A DNA stretch of 64,000 nt from Candidatus Kuenenia hertensis (GTDB taxonomy: Bacteria > Planctomycetota > Brocadiia > Brocadiales > Brocadiaceae): positions 1 to 64,000 of the forward strand of contig SOET01000012.1 in NCBI GenBank assembly GCA_021646465.1, written 5' to 3'. The stretch's first letter is position 1. Each line of letters opens with the position of its first letter. Shown in pieces: positions 60,369 to 64,000 of the stretch. The position numbers and the translations under genes are program-made. Under the pieces are notes generated by a model. That model saw only the letters and a list, made by a program, of their open reading frames with translations, was not told the DNA's origin and made no database searches.

Positions 60369-62012
60369 TTATTCGCCACTAAATTTATGCGCTATTGGCA
60401 TTCGCCTGCCGGAACCGAATGCCTTTGAGGTTACTTTTATTCCCGGAGCCGCCTGGCGTCTCTTATATTCATTTCTGTTTACTTTTTGAATAATATCACG
60501 CACGATAGTTTCATCAAATCCCATACGAACAATTTCTTCTATACATTTTGATTCTTCAACGTATGCCTTTAATATTCCATCGAGAATGTCGTAAGGAGGC
60601 AGGCTGTCCTGATCGAGCTGGTTTGGTTTTAATTCCGCGGAAGGAGGTTTGTCTATAGTTTCCTGTGGTATTATCCTCTTTTTACGGTTCAGGTATTTAG
60701 CCAATTCATACACCATGGTTTTCGGCACGTCTGAAATGAGTGCAAGTCCACCACTCATATCTCCGTACAATGTGCAATAGCCGATGGCCATCTCAGATTT
60801 ATTTCCCGTTGAAAGAACAAGATACCCGTACTTATTGGACAAGGCCATGATAATATTGCCACGGATGCGTGCCTGTAAATTCTCTTCTGCTATATCAAAA
60901 GGGAGTCCCTTGAATTCCTCACGTAGAATCGTTTGGTAGCCATCAAACAAATCATTAATGAAAAATATTTTATAGTCAATGCCAAGGTTTTTTGAAAGTT
61001 GCACCGCATCGTCAACACTGCCTGGTGAAGAAAATTGGGAAGGCATAATCACGCCGATTACATTTTCACCTCCCAATGCCTCTACGGCAAGAGCAGCGGT
61101 GACAGCCGAGTCAATACCGCCGCTTAATCCAATAACCACTTTTTTGAAACCACACTTTGCTACATAATCACGAAGCCCGAGAAGAAGCGTTTTCTGTACC
61201 GTTTCAATAGGAGTAAATAATTGCGGTGAAACCTGTATTGCGGAATTTTCCAAATCTACAATGATCAAATCTTCCTCAAATGCTGCAGCCTGGGCAATGA
61301 GCTTGCCCTGCGCATTGATAACGGTACTGCTCCCGTCAAAAACAAGTTCGTCATTCCCTCCGACCTGGTTTACGTAGACAAAAGGAACCTTGTACTTCTT
61401 TGCATCATGAGTGAGCATACGCAGCCGTATTGCATCGTGCTTTCCTACAGTAAAAGGAGACGCGGAGATGTTAATAATAACATTTGCCCCATTTGATATA
61501 AAATTTTCTATGGGATCTGTCTCATAAAGGGGGCGTGCCCAGAATTCTTCATCGTTCCATATATCCTCACAAATAGATATTCCAAGTGTGTAATTATTAA
61601 ATTGGATTGGGGCAATGGAACATGCCGGTTCAAAATAACGTGATTCATCAAAAACATCATATGTCGGCAAAAGCGACTTATGGTGTACGGATACTGTTTC
61701 TTTGTCCTGGATAAACGCTGCTGCATTATGAACAAGTTTACCGTATGAATGTTTATTTTTATCAACAAACCCCACAATAGCAGCAATACCTGAAACATGT
61801 TGTTTTATCTCATTTAATGCCTCCAGGTTACGCTCCACAAAGGCAGGAACGTCAAGAAAATCTTTTGGAGGATACCCGGTAACTGCCAATTCAGGAAAAA
61901 TCACCAGGTCTCCTTTTTTCTTTTTTGCTTGTTCTATAAATGAACAAATTTTCCGTACATTATTTTCAAAATCACCTACGACAGGGTTAATTTGCGCGAG
62001 CGCTACTTTCAT
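60369..62012 (-). CDS. nadE: Glutamine-dependent NAD+ synthetase
   Basis: Amidates nicotinic acid adenine dinucleotide to NAD+, using glutamine. 547 residues in two parts. N-terminal nitrilase-type glutaminase: Glu in VIFPELAVTGYPPKDFL, Lys in HHKSLLPTYDVFDESRYF, Cys in LGISICEDIWND. C-terminal synthetase: P-loop VIGLSGGIDSAVTAALAVEA, LSTGNKSEMAIGYCTLYGDM and GGLALISDVPKTMVYELAKY. The two halves communicate by an ammonia tunnel in the family. It is convergent with murA and 78 bases downstream of pncB, which makes its precursor's precursor. Confidence 0.96.
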   Translation of the reverse strand: MKVALAQINPVVGDFENNVRKICSFIEQAKKKKGDLVIFPELAVTGYPPKDFLDVPAFVERNLEALNEIKQHVSGIAAIVGFVDKNKHSYGKLVHNAAAFIQDKETVSVHHKSLLPTYDVFDESRYFEPACSIAPIQFNNYTLGISICEDIWNDEEFWARPLYETDPIENFISNGANVIINISASPFTVGKHDAIRLRMLTHDAKKYKVPFVYVNQVGGNDELVFDGSSTVINAQGKLIAQAAAFEEDLIIVDLENSAIQVSPQLFTPIETVQKTLLLGLRDYVAKCGFKKVVIGLSGGIDSAVTAALAVEALGGENVIGVIMPSQFSSPGSVDDAVQLSKNLGIDYKIFFINDLFDGYQTILREEFKGLPFDIAEENLQARIRGNIIMALSNKYGYLVLSTGNKSEMAIGYCTLYGDMSGGLALISDVPKTMVYELAKYLNRKKRIIPQETIDKPPSAELKPNQLDQDSLPPYDILDGILKAYVEESKCIEEIVRMGFDETIVRDIIQKVNRNEYKRRQAAPGIKVTSKAFGSGRRMPIAHKFSGE

Positions 62013-62090
62013 ATTTTCTTCGTAAGGAAAATTTTTTTATCATAGAAACACTTTTTTCGTATTACAATTGATTCTCTATACCTACAAACC

Positions 62091-63464
62091 TTAAGATATG
62101 TTTATCCTGCTCAGGAGATGCTCTGCTTCTCGTTTTTTTGCTTCTAATACCGCACTTTTTTTAACGGGATAATTTTCAGCGTTTTTGAGACGTTTGTATG
62201 GTTCCGGCAATTTGGCAATATTATCCAGTGCAGTACTTTGAATCTCCTCTAAAGACGGCAAAGTATAACAAATTTTGCCCTCTTTTACCACCTGTATCAG
62301 AAGGGGAACGGTACCTCTCATCTCGTTCTCAAGCCCTATTATATCTTCAACAAAATTATTCTTATCAATAACCCGATATACTTGTTTTTTATATGGATAG
62401 GTAAGTTTGCCTTTACTAAACTTCATTTTGGGAATTGGTCTCCCGCCATGTTCCTGCTCGACTAATTTATAAATTCCCCCCAATGCGGGCGCATCCTTTG
62501 ACGTCACCATTTCAGTACCTACACCAAAGGAATCAATAGGAGCTTCATTTCTTAACAAATCGTCAATACGCTCCTCATTAAGATCACCGCTTGCAATTAT
62601 TTTAACATGATTCATCCTCTGGCTAGTTAAGATCTTTTTGACTTCTTTGCTCAGTTCCACCAGATTTCCACTATCGATACGTACTCCTTTAAGTTGTTCA
62701 CCTATAGCGGCAGCATGTTTCGCCCCCACAAGAGTATCATAGGTATCAATAAGGAGTACCGTAGCGTCAGGAAAAATTTCATGATATTTACGGAACGACT
62801 CCACTTCATTTTCAAAAACCATTACCCAGGAGTGAGCAATCGTACCAACAGTAGGTATGCCAAGTTCGTATGCTGCAAAAACGTTAGAGGTGCTTTTGCA
62901 CCCTCCGATAAAGCAAGCACGTGCAGCCAGAACCCCTGCCTGCGGACCGTGGGCGCGGCGTGTTCCGAAATCAATAACCTCATGTCCCCTGGAAGCATAA
63001 ACGACTCTCGACGCCTTTGTTGCAATAGAACTCTGGAAATTAATAGTTGAAAGGATATACGTTTCGATAATTTGTGCTTCAATTACAGGAGCTGTTACTC
63101 TGATTATCGGTTCTTCAGCAAATATAATCGTTCCTTCGGGAATAGCAAACACATCACCACTGAAGGTAAAATTTTTCAGATATTCAAAGAAATCATCGCT
63201 CACGCGCCTGAAAGAGGGTTGTTGTCTGATAAACCGGAGAGCTTCAGGCGAAAAACGGACATGGGTAAGGTAGTGAAGCACCTGCTCTAATCCCGCAGTA
63301 ATTATATAAGAGCGATTTTCCGGCAGGTGCCGAATATAAAATTCAAACGTTGCAATATCATGCATGCCGTGTTCAAAATACCCGGCAGCCATCGTAAGCT
63401 GATAAAAATCGGTAACAATACCTAGTGAATTTTCAGGCAGAAAAAGGGATTTTGGTTCTTTCAT
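62091..63464 (-). CDS. pncB: Nicotinate phosphoribosyltransferase
   Basis: Joins nicotinate and PRPP in NAD salvage. 457 residues: LGIVTDFYQLTMAAGYFEHG at the start, then ATFEFYIRHLPENRSYIITA, the Gly/His region VIDFGTRRAHGPQAGVLAAR, TVGTIAHSWVMVFENEVESF, VRIDSGNLVELSKEVKKIL and IIASGDLNEERID. The conserved His of GTIAHS that is phosphorylated in the reaction cycle is present. It is probably cotranscribed with nadE, giving a two-gene salvage unit. Confidence 0.95.
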   Translation of the reverse strand: MKEPKSLFLPENSLGIVTDFYQLTMAAGYFEHGMHDIATFEFYIRHLPENRSYIITAGLEQVLHYLTHVRFSPEALRFIRQQPSFRRVSDDFFEYLKNFTFSGDVFAIPEGTIIFAEEPIIRVTAPVIEAQIIETYILSTINFQSSIATKASRVVYASRGHEVIDFGTRRAHGPQAGVLAARACFIGGCKSTSNVFAAYELGIPTVGTIAHSWVMVFENEVESFRKYHEIFPDATVLLIDTYDTLVGAKHAAAIGEQLKGVRIDSGNLVELSKEVKKILTSQRMNHVKIIASGDLNEERIDDLLRNEAPIDSFGVGTEMVTSKDAPALGGIYKLVEQEHGGRPIPKMKFSKGKLTYPYKKQVYRVIDKNNFVEDIIGLENEMRGTVPLLIQVVKEGKICYTLPSLEEIQSTALDNIAKLPEPYKRLKNAENYPVKKSAVLEAKKREAEHLLSRINIS

Positions 63465-63614
63465 TGGTAGGGAAGAGGAAATTTATCGGTTGATTTTCTC
63501 TATTTTTTACAGAACGTTTTTTCCCAAATTAAATATATTATCAAATATTTGCCAGTATATAGAAAGATTGATGTTTCTTCTTTATAGAAATTTTAAATTC
63601 CCTGTTTTTTACGG

Positions 63615-64000
63615 TTACTTAGGCATAATACCAGTAAAAATCTTTTTCAGCAATACTTCTTTATCCTTTTCAATCTGCCGTTTTAGTTCTTCAATGGACC
63701 CGAAGGGTGTTTCATCTCTGATTTTGAAGAGAAATTGTACTTCGAGGTCTTCCCCATAAATTGATTCGTGAAAGTCAAGAATGTGTGTTTCTATTTCCAT
63801 TGTTTCATCTTCACTTGAAAATAATTCTTTCGAAAAAGTTGGCCGTACGCCGATATTGGTTAATGCCAGGTATTCCTTTTCCTTCCAGCAAACTTTTGTG
63901 GCGTAAACGCCTTGTGGCGGCCTGATTTCGTGGTGTAAATCCAAATTTGCCGTAGGATATCCCAGAGTCGTACCTCTGCCCGATTTTCTTACAACGGTTC
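63615..64000 (-). CDS. ribF: Bifunctional riboflavin kinase/FAD synthetase, C-terminal part (cut by window)
   Basis: The flavokinase domain of RibF, which makes FMN from riboflavin. The frame continues off the window: GRGTTLGYPTANLDLHHEIR (PTAN binds Mg-ATP), PPQGVYATKVCWKEKEYLAL, TNIGVRPTFSKE and ETHILDFHESIYGEDLEVQF. The N-terminal FMN adenylyltransferase half lies beyond base 64000. FMN and FAD made here are the cofactors of the Nqr complex. The short gap to pncB (150 bases) holds no gene. Confidence 0.93.
   Translation of the reverse strand, partial: TVVRKSGRGTTLGYPTANLDLHHEIRPPQGVYATKVCWKEKEYLALTNIGVRPTFSKELFSSEDETMEIETHILDFHESIYGEDLEVQFLFKIRDETPFGSIEELKRQIEKDKEVLLKKIFTGIMPK

Overview
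The window reads as a chromosome segment from a Gram-negative bacterium of about 40% GC (judged by eye). Envelope genes include a TonB-dependent receptor, a TonB/ExbB/ExbD motor, an Slp-type lipoprotein, MurA/MurB and a WbaP/PssY-type sugar-phosphate transferase. Metabolic genes include PyrB+PyrI, an archaeal-type phosphoglycerate mutase, Na+-NQR-like genes and many TPR proteins. The flavour of the proteins suggests a planctomycete, perhaps of the anammox order Brocadiales. That is an inference: there is no rRNA gene or other hard taxonomic marker here, and I see no tRNA gene.

Layout. 0-5 kb: a small four-helix-bundle gene framed by inverted 8-bp tandem repeats, a TonB receptor, and two orphan ABC-type binding proteins. 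5-22 kb: mostly housekeeping (cca, apgM-hom, pyrBI, an MDR oxidoreductase, hisS, aspS), then TPR and zinc-ribbon membrane proteins, a TlpA-like redoxin, a pair of M16 peptidases, an adenosine-specific kinase and an EamA transporter. 23-33 kb (mostly minus strand): a TPR/transglutaminase-like protein, an exopolysaccharide initiating transferase, then a tonB-exbB-exbD-ferredoxin operon interrupted by a VapBC-like toxin-antitoxin pair with a frameshifted toxin; ychF, pyrE, a PilZ protein and a 27-residue membrane peptide follow. Several short elements bounded by terminal inverted repeats and filled with hairpins lie between genes.

33.1-42.6 kb: a type I-C-like CRISPR-Cas locus with an unusual order, cas5-cas8c-cas7-cas3-cas4-cas1-cas2-array. 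A 47-codon stub of a canonical I-C cas3 sits at the usual cas3 position upstream of cas5. cas8c carries a well-formed internal ribosome site and start for a Cas11c small subunit. The array has six repeats and five spacers.

43-51 kb: an Slp-like lipoprotein, a carboxylesterase remnant cut by a short element, murB, and a six-domain Nqr operon. In that operon NqrD and NqrE are fused into one protein, and the A subunit has an RnfC-like double [4Fe-4S] tail, making it a Nqr/Rnf mosaic. 51-64 kb: a translation operon on the minus strand (ffh-rpsP-trmD-rplS-yraN-TatD/radical-SAM-GNAT), a plus-strand operon (rpmE-prfA-prmC-murA), and NAD/flavin genes (nadE, pncB, and ribF cut by the window edge).

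The most unusual items are the Nqr/Rnf mosaic, the rearranged I-C locus with its cas3 stub and internal cas11c, and the octamer repeats ahead of the four-helix-bundle gene, which form a chain of ATGA-overlapping M-K-E-stop mini-ORFs.
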